Counted from the first letter of the stretch, positions 1 to 9,743 are shown. The stretch is 64,000 nucleotides of DNA from Streptomyces sp. HUAS 15-9 (GCF_025642155.1 NZ_CP106798.1:9194819-9258818), one strand, 5' to 3'. Translations and numbers: made by a program. The notes: generated by a model from the letters alone, not told the origin.

Positions 1-113
1 CGCCTCGACGATGGCGTACGTGAAGCCGTCGCAGAAGTTCGTCGAGGACGCCTGGCGGCGTGCCACTGACTCTGCTGTCCGGGTGCTGGCCAGCTGATCA
101 GAGAGGAGAGGGC

Positions 114-473
114 ATGACCTCATCAGAACCAGCGCTGGTGGAACCGGCTTCTCCAGCAGTGGAGTGGCGGCTGCGGCTGGCCGCCGCCGAGCGCGGCGTA
201 TGGAGCGGGACTCAGCTGCGCCGGCTGCTCGCCGAGAAAGCAGGTCTGGAGCTGTCACCGGCCTCGGTGTCCGCTCTGTTCACGAAACAGCCGTCCCAGG
301 TCAAGCTGTCTACCCTGGCTGCCCTGTGCACGGCCCTCGACTGTGCTCCTGGAGATCTCCTCGTGTTGGGTCCTGCAGCATTGGCCCCGGTGCTGGTGCC
401 GGAGGTGGCAGGCGAGCGGCCGTCGCCCGTCCTACTGCGGGCCGCCGGGACACGGTCACTGCCTCCCTTGTGA
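114..473 (+). CDS. XRE-family helix-turn-helix regulator
   Basis: A protein of about 119 residues. Its middle (roughly residues 25-80) reads as a Cro/C1-type helix-turn-helix: a leucine-rich helix pair, then the segment SPASVSALFTKQPSQVKLST, then a helix ending CTALDCAPGDLL, which is the usual end of an XRE domain. The ATG at 114 is chosen over an upstream start at 60 because a strong ribosome site (GAGAGGAGAG) sits just before it. It lies between the end of an unseen upstream frame and a zinc-ribbon recombinase-like gene. That order resembles actinomycete recombinase gene sets carrying a small XRE partner, but this link is inference. The likely role is DNA-binding regulation of the neighbours. 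Confidence 0.6.
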   Translation: MTSSEPALVEPASPAVEWRLRLAAAERGVWSGTQLRRLLAEKAGLELSPASVSALFTKQPSQVKLSTLAALCTALDCAPGDLLVLGPAALAPVLVPEVAGERPSPVLLRAAGTRSLPPL

Positions 474-525
474 CATGCGGGACCGCTCTCCGTTCACCCC
501 TTCTACCTGGCGTATCTGAGGTCGC

Positions 526-1395
526 ATGACAGCCTCCGTTCCCGGCGCCGTCCAGGGCCGTTGCCCTGGCTGCATGAAGCTGCGCTGGCTGCGCCCCGGT
601 TCTGGCCTGTGTGCCTGGTGCTTGCGTAGGTGTCCGGGCTGTGGTGGAGGCAGGCGCTCGTCGGATCAGCTGTGCGCGGCCTGCCGACGCCGTGCCTCAG
701 GCGGACACGGGCGCGGCCCGTGCCAGCGCTGCGGACGCCGGCGGTCCCTCGCCGCCGCGACCCAGCGATGCCGTCCGTGCAGCGACCCAGCGACAGCGAA
801 GCCGCTCGCTGCCTGTTCGGGGTGTGGTGTCCTGCTCCAGTGGGCGCGGGGCATGTGCAAGCGCTGCTATGAGCATTCGCCCCACACGGTGGAGACCCGC
901 GCCGCCAGCTGGGGCCGCCGGATGTCCCAGATGCCCTCGTGGTGGGATGCCTTCACCGCGCACCTGAAGACGCACCGCCACACCTTCTACGCCGCAGACG
1001 CCCTCACCCATACCGCCCGTCTCGTCATCGACACCGGCACCACCGATCCGCACACGCTGGTCACCCACTCGGCCCGGACGAGTCCCTGGCTCAGCCGGCC
1101 GCTTGCCGACTTCTTCCGCGCCTACCGCCTCCTCGACACCCCCAACGACACCGAGAACACGCAAGCCGCCGCTCGCCGCGAGCGCCGCCTCCAGGCCGTC
1201 CCAGCCCCGCTGCGCCCCGCCGTCCGTGCCTTCGCGGACGCGCTGGTGGCCCAGCACCAGAATGCCGAGCGCCTTGGGCTGCGACCGAACCAGCTCAAGA
1301 CCATCGAGATCCGCCTCGACACCGTCCGAGACCTGGCACTCCACATCCACGCCCAGGGACATCTCACCTGGGCAAGTGTGAGTGTCACCGCCCTG
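526..1395 (+). pseudogene. Zinc-ribbon, recombinase-like protein cut by IS21
   Basis: The first 120 residues hold a run of CxxC pairs (CPGCMKLR, CAWCLRRCPGC, CQRCGRRR, CSGCGVLL, CKRCYE), so several zinc ribbons are likely. The remaining part is helical and basic (for example the stretch NQLKTIEIRLDTVRDLALHI) and resembles the core-binding region of actinomycete tyrosine-recombinase-like proteins. No catalytic R..HxxR..Y set is present before the break. The frame runs into the left end of the IS21 element at 1396, so the C-terminus is lost. It follows the XRE gene by about 50 bases in the same direction. The family assignment is tentative; the truncation is directly visible. Confidence 0.5.
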
Positions 1396-1519
1396 TGTCC
1401 GCGTACAAGCGATCGTGCACCACCTCGTACGGATGAGAGTGCACCAAAGCTGATGCGGTGACGGATGGGTGCCGGGAGTCTTCTGTCGTCGGTTTCGGGG
1501 CGGCAGAGGGGCGGCTGAG

Positions 1520-2937
1520 GTGGTCTTGGACCCGCATCGCTGGCTGGAGTTGAGGCGGTTCCGCGGTCTGTACGAGTCCGGTGCGATGAGCCTGCGGGAG
1601 ATCGCGAAGGAGACCGGGCTGAACCGCCGCACGGTCACGAAGTACTTGTCGGGCGAGGCTCCCGTCGCGCCACCGACACGGACGGCCGATGGAAGCAGCA
1701 GCGACGGGCGGTCGACGAGGTGGCCCCGCTCATCGACGCGATGCTCAGGTCGGAGGTCCTGCTGAAGGCATCGGTGATCCACGAGCGCCTGGCGTCGGAG
1801 TACGGGGTCACCATCAACTACCAGCGGGTCAAGATCTACCTTCAGGAGGCCCGGCCCCGGATCGCCGAGGAGCTCGGTATCAGCCCGGGCGAACTGGCCG
1901 GCCTGCACCGGCGTTTCGAGGTGATCCCGGGCGCCCAGGCCCAAGTGGACTGGGGGGATGAGGGCCAGGTCCTCGCCCATGTCGGGATCCCGAAGGTCTA
2001 CTCGTTCCACATGACGCTGTCGTACTCGCGTGATCCGTTCTGCTGCTTCACCACCAGCCAGGACCTGGCGAGCTTCTTCGACTGCCACCGCCAGGCGTTC
2101 GCGCACTTCGGCGGGGTGCCGATGACGATCGTCTACGACCGCACCAAGACCGTCGTGCGCCGGCACGTCGCGCCGGGCGAGGCGGTCCCGCTGCACCCGG
2201 AAGCCGTCGCGTTCGCCGGGCACTACGACTTCGACATCGACGTCCTGGCCGCCTACCGACCCCAAGGCAAGGGCCGGGTCGAGCGGCAAGTCTTGATCGT
2301 CCGCGACCATGTGCTGGCCGGACGGGCTTTCTCCTCGATCGAGGAAATGAACGCCGCGTTCTCGGCCTGGGTGCCGCTGCGGAGGGCGAAGGTGCACGGC
2401 ACCCACGGCGAGATCATCGGACACCGGGCAGTGCGGGATCACGTGGCCCTGCGGCCGCTGCCGCCGACTCCCTATGTGGTGGCCCAGCGGCATCTGCGGC
2501 ACGTCGGGAAGGACTGCCTGGTCGCCTTCGACGCGAACCTCTACTCGGTCCCCGCCCGCAAGGTCCGCCCACGCCAGCTGATCGAGATCCGGGCGACCAA
2601 GTCGCAGGTCACCCTGCACTCCACCGTCCCCGGCGCCGACGGGGAAACTCTGCTGGCCGCCCATCCAAGGGCAGTCGGCCGCGGCGCCCGGATCGTGGAT
2701 GAGAGGCACTGGGACGGCCTGCCCACCGGCGCCGGGCGTCGTGTCACCACCGGCGATGTCGTGCCCCCGCCCCGCCGTAACCAGCCTCTGGGACCCGAGG
2801 CCGGGCCGCTGCAAGCCCTGCTGAACCGGGCCGCCGCCGCAAGCGTCGAGGTCGGCCGTCGCCCGCTGTCCGTCTACGACGAACTCACCGGCACCCGCCC
2901 GTTCACCACCAACCGAGCGACAAAGGAACCCTCTTGA
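1520..2937 (+). pseudogene. istA: IS21 transposase IstA, frameshifted
   Basis: IstA is the DDE transposase of IS21 elements. The N-terminal helix-turn-helix (MSLREIAKETGLNRRTVTKY) reads in one frame from a GTG near 1520. The integrase core reads in another frame from about 1690: VDWGDEGQ carries the first Asp, YDRTKT surrounds the second, and QGKGRVERQV carries the Glu. A single-base change near 1675-1690 would join the two frames, so the gene is probably inactive unless this is a sequencing error. The stop overlaps the TTG start of istB, as is usual in the family. Confidence 0.82.
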
Positions 2938-3704
2938 GCCAGCTGACCGGCAACCGCATCCGCACCACGGCCGGCAAGCTCGGCCTGCCCCATCTCGCGG
3001 AAACCATCAATGAGTTCACCCGCCGGGCCGACGAGGCGAAAATGGGCTACCTCGACTTCCTCGACCTGGTCCTGTCCGAGGAACTCGCGGTCCGTGAGGA
3101 CCGCCGCTTTCGCAGCGGACTGCGGACGTCGAAGCTGCCGCACCACAAGACGCTCGACGAGTACGATTTCTCCTTCCAGCCCGACCTCGACCCTCGCAAG
3201 GTCAAAGACCTCGCCACCCTCTCGTTCGTCGAGGCCAAGGCCAACGCCGCTCTGCTGGGTCCGCCGGGGGTCGGCAAGACGCATATCGCCGTCGCCCTCG
3301 CCGTCGCGGCCTGCCGGGCCGGTTACTCGATCTACTTCACGACCCTCGACGACATGGTCCGCAACCTCAAGACCGCCGAGGCCGCCGGACGGCTGGTCAA
3401 CAAGCTGGGCACCTACCTGCGGCCCAGCGTCCTCGTGGTTGATGAGGTCGGCTACCAGCCCCTCGAACGCGCCGAGGCGAACCTGGTCTTCCAGGTGATC
3501 TCCAAGCGTTACGAGAGGGGTTCCATCATCCTGACCTCGAACAAGACCTTCGGAGAATGGGGACAGGTGTTCGGAGATGAGGTTCTCGCCACCGCGATCC
3601 TCGACCGTCTCCTGCACCACTGCGAGGTCGTCTCCATCAACGGCAACAGCTACCGGCTGAAGAACCGTCTTCAAGCTATCGAGCGCGACACCGACGTGGC
3701 CTGA
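2934..3704 (+). CDS. istB: IS21 helper ATPase IstB
   Basis: This 256-residue protein is full length for IstB, the AAA+ ATPase that helps IstA choose targets. Walker A is GPPGVGKTH (about residue 106) and Walker B is VLVVDEVGY (about residue 166). The sensor region TSNKTFGEWGQVFGD is the classic IstB block. The start is TTG, overlapping the istA stop, so translation is probably coupled. The gene looks intact although its partner istA is not. Confidence 0.92.
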   Translation: MSQLTGNRIRTTAGKLGLPHLAETINEFTRRADEAKMGYLDFLDLVLSEELAVREDRRFRSGLRTSKLPHHKTLDEYDFSFQPDLDPRKVKDLATLSFVEAKANAALLGPPGVGKTHIAVALAVAACRAGYSIYFTTLDDMVRNLKTAEAAGRLVNKLGTYLRPSVLVVDEVGYQPLERAEANLVFQVISKRYERGSIILTSNKTFGEWGQVFGDEVLATAILDRLLHHCEVVSINGNSYRLKNRLQAIERDTDVA

Positions 3705-3759
3705 GCAGTGGTGCACAGATCTCTGTACTTGGTGGTGCACTCAGGCGAGTACGGGGACA

Positions 3760-4171
3760 CCAGCACCTCACCCTCGCACAGATCGCGGCTGGCTTCGGCA
3801 TCTCCGTCGGCACCGCACACGCCTACACCGCGGCTGTCGTCGACCTGCTTGCTGACCGCGCCCCTGGCCTGCTGCGCTCCTTACGCGAGGCTGACTCCGG
3901 CCACGTCCTGCTCGACGGCACGCTCGCGGATTGCGACCGGGTCGGCGACAGCCGGGCCGACCACTCCCACAAACACCGCCGGCACGGGGTAAACGTGCAG
4001 GTGGTGACCGACCCGGCAGGGCGGCTGTTGTGGATCTCGCCGACACTGCCCGGTCGCGCTCACGATCTGGCGGCCGCCCGCACTCACCGGATCATCAGGA
4101 TCTGCGAACGCCAGGGCGTTCCCATCCTCGCTGACCGCGCCTACCTGGGCGCCAGCCCGTGGGTGAGCCCA
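3760..4171 (+). pseudogene. DDE transposase fragment (IS5/Tnp_4-like)
   Basis: An open frame without a start continues from the IS21 right end. It contains a helix-turn-helix (LAQIAAGFGISVGTAHAY), the metal-binding LLDGTL, a second region GRLLWISPTLPGRAHDL, and ILADRAYLGA with the second Asp of a DDE transposase of the Tnp_4/IS5-like type. It is cut at the 5' side by IS21 and dies after about 135 codons at the 3' side. No intact end repeats are seen. Confidence 0.65.
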
Positions 4172-4342
4172 GGTGCTCATGGTCTTTCTCGCCCCCCGAG
4201 AAAACAGCTACCACCATTTTTACGCCAAGACCAGAAGATGGGGCCTCCACCAGGGGTCGATTAAATCGCCAGAAAAGCGTCACAAGGGGCACTTTCAGTG
4301 GAGCGATCAAGCCACAGGAATCTCTAATTCCACTTCTTGGCA

Positions 4343-4371
4343 TTGATTTAATTTGCAGCCACACGTAATTT
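4343..4371 (+). promoter_or_regulatory. Candidate promoter of the peptide operon
   Basis: TTGATT at 4343-4348 and TAATTT at 4366-4371 are separated by 17 bases, within an AT-rich stretch unlike the surrounding DNA. The first gene of the operon starts about 54 bases downstream. This is a motif match only. Confidence 0.4.
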
Positions 4372-4424
4372 TTTTGCGGGCCGGAACCCCGGTCTGCTTT
4401 CGTATAGAAAATGAGGTGGTCCTC

Positions 4425-4496
4425 ATGTCCATCACCATCAAGCCGGTCGAGAAGCCCGCGATGAGCAAGGTTGCCGGCGCTGTTCTCTGTGGCTGA
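4425..4496 (+). CDS. Short precursor-like peptide, 23 residues
   Basis: A 72-base frame is preceded by a GAGGTGG ribosome site about five bases before the ATG. The peptide begins MSITIKPVEKP, has a middle AMSKV and ends AGAVLCG. This small leader-plus-tail form, with a penultimate Cys, resembles a ribosomal peptide precursor. It is the first frame after a good promoter candidate and lies 69 bases before a gene whose product has a PqqD/RRE-like N-terminus, the domain that binds leader peptides. I know no family for it; the precursor role is inferred from size, Shine-Dalgarno site and context. Confidence 0.55.
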   Translation: MSITIKPVEKPAMSKVAGAVLCG

Positions 4497-4565
4497 CGCC
4501 CATAAGTAATGGAGGGGAGGCGCGTCGCGTGCCTCCCCTCCATTTCGCGACGAAAGGACTGCTCC

Positions 4566-5576
4566 ATGCTCAAGGGCGACCTCGAATTCCGTCCGCGCCT
4601 CAGGCACTGCACCTTCTTCGTCCCCAGCAGCGGGGGCGACGTGCTCATGATCGTCGGTGACCAGCACTTCCAGTTGGAGCAGCATGGTGCCCAACTCAAG
4701 GACTTCCTGAACCTCAAGCGCTATCTGGACGGCCGACACACGGTCAAGCAGATCTCGGAGATCACAAACGTCACTCCGGAAGATGTTCTCGGGATAGTCA
4801 ACGCATTCGCGGAGCAGGGCCTGCTCCGCGAGGAGAATCCCGAGCTCGAAAACATCCCCGTCGACGTTTTCCTGAAGCAGATCGACAAATCCACAGCCAT
4901 GTGGACCGAGCAGATCGGTTACCACCGACTGTGGTCCGGACTGGAGAACCAGGAGTACCGCAAAGAGGTGTTCCTAGGGCTCATCCTGGAAACGTACCAC
5001 TACATAAATTCGGCGAGTCGCCACATCTCCACGGCCATTTCCCACTGCTCGGACCCGCAGTGGAAGAGGCTGCTCTCGGAGTACCTCGCCGAGGAATACG
5101 ATCACGCCTGGATGGCCCGGGACAGCCTCATCCGCATGGGTCTGTCCAAGGAAGAGATCGAGAACGCCCACCCGATCATCGGCACCTGGTCGTGGACCAA
5201 CAACCTCTGTGAGATCGCGCGCGAGGACACCCTCGGGTACCTGGCGTGCACGAAGCTCTTCGAGGCCCGTGGCACGGAGACCCTCGAAGGCGCCGAGACG
5301 CTACAGCGGTTGGCAGAGGCCTACGGCTACCCGAAGGACTGCCTCGAACCGCTGGTCTCCCATGTCAGGACGGACGTCGAGGCGAACCACACCGGCCTGC
5401 TTGAGGAAGCTCTGGAGGGTCGCAATTACATACCCGCGGAGCAGGCGCACCGTGCAGTCAACAACCTGCACGACCTCAAGCACTCGTTCGACCAGTACAA
5501 CGACGGAATCATCCTGTACTACTCGGACGTGTCCAACTACATCCCTCGTCTGAAGGTCGACTACTTCAGCCTGTGA
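4566..5576 (+). CDS. RRE-like plus haem-oxygenase-like diiron oxidase
   Basis: A 336-residue protein. Residues 20-100 resemble the winged-helix PqqD/RRE fold (DFLNLKRYLDGRHTVKQIS, then NAFAEQGLL), which in RiPP enzymes docks the precursor. Residues 110-330 match iron-containing redox enzymes of the haem-oxygenase-like superfamily. Candidate metal ligands lie in ILETYHYI, LAEEYDHAWM and VEANHTG (Glu/His/Asp helices). The ATG at 4566 is chosen because a ribosome site (CGAAAGGA) precedes it; an upstream in-frame start at 4509 would overlap the leader. The stop overlaps the GTG start of the MFS gene. Likely role: oxidative modification of the short peptide or a derivative. The exact reaction is unknown. 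Confidence 0.83.
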   Translation: MLKGDLEFRPRLRHCTFFVPSSGGDVLMIVGDQHFQLEQHGAQLKDFLNLKRYLDGRHTVKQISEITNVTPEDVLGIVNAFAEQGLLREENPELENIPVDVFLKQIDKSTAMWTEQIGYHRLWSGLENQEYRKEVFLGLILETYHYINSASRHISTAISHCSDPQWKRLLSEYLAEEYDHAWMARDSLIRMGLSKEEIENAHPIIGTWSWTNNLCEIAREDTLGYLACTKLFEARGTETLEGAETLQRLAEAYGYPKDCLEPLVSHVRTDVEANHTGLLEEALEGRNYIPAEQAHRAVNNLHDLKHSFDQYNDGIILYYSDVSNYIPRLKVDYFSL

Positions 5577-6830
5577 CAACACAGCAGATCCCGAAGTCCC
5601 ACCCACCAGCCGCCGCTCCAGCGGGCCGCTTCGCCCGCCTTTGGACTGCGTACACGGTCAATGTCGCTGGGGACGAGTTCTACACCCTCGCCGTGCCTCT
5701 GATCGTCTACCAGGTGGGTGGGACAGCCGCGGCCATGAGCCTCGTCTACGCCTGTTCCCTGCTCCCGCAGGTCTTCATGGGTGTCTGGGGCGGCGTGCTG
5801 GCGGACCGTCAGGACCGAATCAAGTTGCTTCGGCTGTGCTACCTCTGCTCGGCCGTGTCACTGCTGCTGGCCTACGCAGTGTTCTCCGCCACCCATGTCA
5901 GCATCGTGGGACTGGCCGCAACTGCAGTCCTGCTGGGCATCATGGCGCCGGTGGCCGCAGCGAGCTTCGACAGCTCTCTGCCCCACTTCGTTCCGCACAA
6001 CAGCCTGCCCCGCGCAAATGCCGCTACCGAGGCCTCGCGAACGGCTTGCGTGGTACTGGGCCCTGCAGCGGCCGGGTTCGCCATCAGTCACCTGGCCCCC
6101 CCAGCAGGCCGTGCTGTTCAACAGCGTCTCCTTCGCCGTGGCCTACCTGCTGCTCTACCGTATTACCTCTCCGGCGCACTCTCTGGAGCGCGCACATGGG
6201 GGCCTCGCGAGCCAGTGGCACGATTTGACCACCGGGTGGAGGTACCTGGCCAGGGGCAATACGGCTGTTCGCATCGGCGTCCTCACGAGTACCGTGGTCA
6301 ACTTCGTATTCGGCGCGTATGAACCCATGGTGGTCTACCGCATGCGGCACGGTCTCAATCTGGAGGCCGGTACGGTGGGGCTTGTGTTCGCGGTGTCCGG
6401 GGTGACGTCTGTCGCCGTCGCACTCCTGCTCTCCTGGAAGGCGCCCTCCCGTGGCTACCTTGTGGTCATGGGATCGTCCGTGGCTCTGCAGGGTCTGGCC
6501 GTGGCTGGTATGGGAGTCCTCACCTCTCTGGCGGCCGTCGTAGCCGCACAGGTCGCGTTCGCCACCGGCACTGTGCTCTACACCGTGTACTGGCGTGCCA
6601 TGCGCCAGACTGTCGTTCCCGGAGAACTTCTGGGACGTGTAGCCGGGACATGCAGGTCTATCGCCTACGGCGGATCATTTCTCGGCAGCGCCATCTCGGC
6701 CGTGGTGCTCAACAGGTTCCTCGGCGTCGACACGGCTCTCCTGCTCGCCGGTCTTGTCTCTGTGGCTTTGGGTGCCACGGTCGCCGGCTACGTCTGGACA
6801 GGCTTGGTCTCCGGAAAGGACGCCCGATGA
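5573..6830 (+). pseudogene. MFS exporter with a frameshift in a C run
   Basis: The N-terminal half reads from GTG 5573 with several membrane helices and the MFS loop GVLADRQDRIKLLR. The C-terminal half reads in a second frame to 6830 with further helices (for example GLAVAGMGVLTSLAAVVAAQ). The frames meet at a run of seven C near 6096-6102. One base more or less would restore a roughly 12-helix transporter of about 418 residues. It overlaps the gene before it (stop/GTG) and the gene after it (ATGA), so it is an operon member. It probably exports the product or provides self-protection. The break could be a homopolymer sequencing error. Confidence 0.8.
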
Positions 6831-7807
6831 CCCTGCTGCTTGGTGCTGCCGAACTGCAGCGGCTGCTCATACCGCAGGCGGTCATCCGAGCGTTGCGCCG
6901 GGGCTTCGTCGCAGCCCTTGCCCCGCAGACATCACCGCAGCGCATCCGCCAGAGTCTGCCGTCGTCCCCCGGGAGCGTCGCTGTACTGCTTCCGGGGCTG
7001 CTGACGGGCATCCCCGCCTACACGGTGAAGGTGAACGCGAAGTTCCCCGATGCAGACCCGGCGATTTCCGGCATCGTGTGTCTCCACGACCTGAGGACAG
7101 GAGAACTGCTCGCGCTGCTCGACTCCGCCTTTGTGACCGCATGGCGGACCGGACTGTCGGCAGCTTTGGCCACCGACCTGCTCAGCTCGGCCGGAACAGA
7201 CACCGTGGGAATCATCGGCGCCGGAGCTCAGTCGGACATGACTCTGCGCGGACTGACTCAGCTACGCGCGGTGAAGCGAGTTGTCATTCACGACGTTGAC
7301 GGCGGACGGGCTCACCAGATGGCCAAGTTCTGGCAGCAGGCCGGTCTCGAGTGCCAGGTCGTCGACAGCGCCCGAGCAGTCGCCCGCTACTGCGGAAGCA
7401 TTGTCGCCGCAACGTGGTCGCGCCGCCCGCTGCTGCACTTCCCTGACCTCCGGCCGGGCAGTCATATCACCTCGCTTGGAGCGGACGAACCGGGCAAGGA
7501 GGAGCTCGATGCCGAGTTGCTGCGGCATGCGCGAGTCATCGTGGACGACCTCGATCTGGCCATGACGTCTGGTGCGCTCGGTAGCGCAGGCCTGCAGCCA
7601 GGTGATGCCGCAGCTGTTCTGGGCCAGATCATCGAAGGGACTGTCCCGGCGAGAACCGACGCCGAGCAGGTGACCGTCTACTCCCCGGTCGGATTGCCCT
7701 GGCAGGACCTCGCACTCTCCTGGGCCGCCTACCAAGCAGCGCGAGATAGCGGGGCGGGCATCGAGTTCCAGTTCTACTCGCGACCGAACGACGAGGGCAA
7801 CTCATGA
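6827..7807 (+). CDS. Ornithine cyclodeaminase / mu-crystallin-like
   Basis: A 326-residue protein, close to the family's usual length. The substrate/NAD region is typical: YTVKVNAKFPD near residue 65, the stretch LLDSAFVTAWRTGLSAALAT, and the Rossmann motif GIIGAGAQSD near residue 130. GADEPGKEEL follows, as in members of this family. Members make or reduce cyclic imines from amino acids. Its start overlaps the MFS stop and its stop overlaps the next ATG (ATGA), so it is translationally coupled. In a peptide cluster it could provide or reduce an imine in the product; this is inference. Confidence 0.87.
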   Translation: MTLLLGAAELQRLLIPQAVIRALRRGFVAALAPQTSPQRIRQSLPSSPGSVAVLLPGLLTGIPAYTVKVNAKFPDADPAISGIVCLHDLRTGELLALLDSAFVTAWRTGLSAALATDLLSSAGTDTVGIIGAGAQSDMTLRGLTQLRAVKRVVIHDVDGGRAHQMAKFWQQAGLECQVVDSARAVARYCGSIVAATWSRRPLLHFPDLRPGSHITSLGADEPGKEELDAELLRHARVIVDDLDLAMTSGALGSAGLQPGDAAAVLGQIIEGTVPARTDAEQVTVYSPVGLPWQDLALSWAAYQAARDSGAGIEFQFYSRPNDEGNS

Positions 7808-9192
7808 GCACGACAACAACTGCCCGTGAAGCAGGCCCGCTTGCTGGCTTGCAGCTGGCCGAGGTGGCCCCTTCGGAGGTTCCTCCGCTCGCCCTGTACC
7901 AGAGCCCGTGGACGATTTCGTTGGCGGTCGCCTTCGCCTTCCGCGGCGCCGGGACCTATGTCATCGACGACATCGACAACGGAGGAGTCGCCCGTGGGAA
8001 AGAGGGGCAGCAGGACTTCCACGCCATCCGCAAGGAGGTACTGAGCAAGAAGGGCTGGACCAACTGTCGACCACTTGCTGCCTTCTGCCCCGACGGACTG
8101 CTCTTCGCGAATCTCTCGCGCGCGAACTACCTGGCGTTGGACCGCCAGGTACCGCTCGCTGTCCTGGCCCGGCACCGCGCCACGACCGTCGAGCGGCTCA
8201 TTCGCGACAGTTCACGCGAGCACGGTATGTGGAGCCTGGCAGGCCCCGACCGGGCGATCACCGCCATCCCTATGCGGACCGCGGCGGCCGGGCTGCGCGC
8301 CATCATCACCAAGCACGAAGAAGCAGTCCTGCGTACCCTGCCTCACCCCCAGGACCACGAGCCGGCGCTGCGTAGGCTCCGCCACCTCATGCCGGAACCC
8401 ACAGCAGAAGAGAGCCTGCTGGGCTACTTCCGGCAATGTCTGCGCCGAGGCCTGGAACTCGTAGGCAGCAATGCCCCCGTCCTGTCTGCCGCACGTGATC
8501 TGATCCCACTCGATGGAGGTCGACTTCTACCCCGCTTCCTTCAAGGCGACGTCGAGACAATCAACGTCTACAACGAGGCGGCGGCGCTCCAAGGCAGCAA
8601 GCCCATCGACGCTGACCACCCGCTCCCTTACTACACGGTCGGACTCTCCGACGGAGTACGCGCCGACCTGACCCATGAGATACAGCCAGCCCAGGACCAG
8701 GTCATCGCACCCAAGATCCTCGCCCTGGAAGGGGTCGCCAGCATGGCTCTGCCACGGACGACAGCGACCCGGAGCACGATCCTGGCCCGCGAGCACGCCT
8801 ACCGGGGGCTCTCAAGCGGCTCCAGCCAGGTGTTTTTCGACACCAATTGGCTTGAGTCCCTTGGCGCTTGTCGGACGGAAGTCCACGTGGACGACATCTT
8901 CCAGCCGCTGGTCGGCGGCCAACAGACCATGCCCCTTGGCGAACTCGTGGCCGTACTCCTCCGCCACGATGAAGCCGAGGAAGCCGACCACCAACAGACC
9001 CCCGTCGGGCAGTGGACGCGCTGGGCCCTCCACGAGACCCTGGCGGACCTGCGGACATGGCACTATCCGGTACTCGCCTACGCCGTCGCTGGAGACGCGT
9101 GGCTGGACCAGATCACGTTGCGCTCATACACCGAGTACCGCCCCGCTTCTCCGACGCGCCTGTCCGCCTCCGGAAACGACGAGGAGTGCTAA
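7804..9192 (+). CDS. Unrecognised 462-residue operon protein
   Basis: A clean frame with normal codon use and ATGA/TAATG overlaps with both neighbours, so it is certainly a gene. I do not recognise a family. It lacks an obvious signal peptide, membrane segment, nucleotide-binding loop or YcaO motifs. Features are an N-terminal alpha/beta-looking part (SLAVAFAFRGAGTYVIDDID), a His-rich middle (TKHEEAVLRTLPHPQDHEP), a segment DADHPLPYYTVGLSDGVRAD, and a C-terminal block with LRTWHYPVLAYAVAGDAW. It could be a new modifying enzyme or a scaffold for the operon. Confidence 0.8.
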   Translation: MSTTTTAREAGPLAGLQLAEVAPSEVPPLALYQSPWTISLAVAFAFRGAGTYVIDDIDNGGVARGKEGQQDFHAIRKEVLSKKGWTNCRPLAAFCPDGLLFANLSRANYLALDRQVPLAVLARHRATTVERLIRDSSREHGMWSLAGPDRAITAIPMRTAAAGLRAIITKHEEAVLRTLPHPQDHEPALRRLRHLMPEPTAEESLLGYFRQCLRRGLELVGSNAPVLSAARDLIPLDGGRLLPRFLQGDVETINVYNEAAALQGSKPIDADHPLPYYTVGLSDGVRADLTHEIQPAQDQVIAPKILALEGVASMALPRTTATRSTILAREHAYRGLSSGSSQVFFDTNWLESLGACRTEVHVDDIFQPLVGGQQTMPLGELVAVLLRHDEAEEADHQQTPVGQWTRWALHETLADLRTWHYPVLAYAVAGDAWLDQITLRSYTEYRPASPTRLSASGNDEEC

Positions 9193-9743
9193 TGGACGTC
9201 ATGACTGCTGTGCTGACCCGCCGCAGTGAACACAGACTTGCCGAACCCGCCCCGAGCGACCATGAGTTCGCGTACCTGCTGCGCGCAGCCGCCACGGCGC
9301 CCGACCACGGCAAACTCCGCCCCTGGCGATGGATCATGGTACGTGGCGAAGGACGTGCAGCCCTGGGCCGCTGCTTCGCCGACGACGGCACGCCTGACTC
9401 CCGGCGGGACCATGGCGAGGCCAAGACGCACCGAGCACCGCTCCTCGCCACACTGGTGTTCGCACCAGCCGCCGGTCACCGAGTCCCCGAGTGGGAACAG
9501 CTGGCGGCCACCAGCGCCATGACCAGCTCCCTGATGCTCCTGCTCCACGCTCGCGGCTTCGGAAGCATCTGGCGTACCGGCAGGTTCATCGAATCCGCAC
9601 GGGTTCGCCAACTACTCGGCCTACGGCACGACGAGCGTCTGTTGGGTTGGTTGTATATCGGTACCCCCGACCAGCCTCAGCCGCAGAGGCGCCGTGAGTC
9701 TGAAGACGTCACCGACCGAGTCTCGGTGTTCGCTCCCGATTTG
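9192..9743 (+). pseudogene. Nitroreductase-family enzyme, 3' end cut by IS5
   Basis: About 184 residues remain. The N-terminus RRSEHRLAEPAPSD contains the RRS motif that binds the FMN phosphate. AATAPDHGKLRPWRWIMVRG is the standard second block, and GFGSIWRTGR plus LLGWLYIGTP are the C-terminal flavin blocks. Only the last few residues are replaced by IS5 sequence from 9744, so function may survive. It overlaps the preceding gene by TAATG. Nitroreductase-like flavoenzymes oxidise azolines in several RiPP pathways or reduce nitro groups and alkenes. It is the last visible gene of the operon. Confidence 0.78.

Larger units (their letters stand above)
1396..3759 (+). mobile_element. IS21-family insertion sequence
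   Basis: The ends form a long imperfect inverted repeat. The left end starts TGTCCGCGTAC and the right end, reversed, starts TGTCCCCGTAC. Both carry two spaced copies of GTGCACCA, the multiple-repeat end structure of IS21. The element holds istA and istB with a stop/start overlap. No clear target duplication is visible: the left flank is a zinc-ribbon gene and the right flank is the inside of another transposase gene. The flanks have therefore probably been rearranged since insertion. Confidence 0.9.

Noticed and set aside
697..2814. A 705-codon minus-strand open frame
   Set aside because: It is the shadow of the zinc-ribbon gene and istA; it spans the IS21 boundary and its product is Arg/Gly/Asp-rich without any motif.
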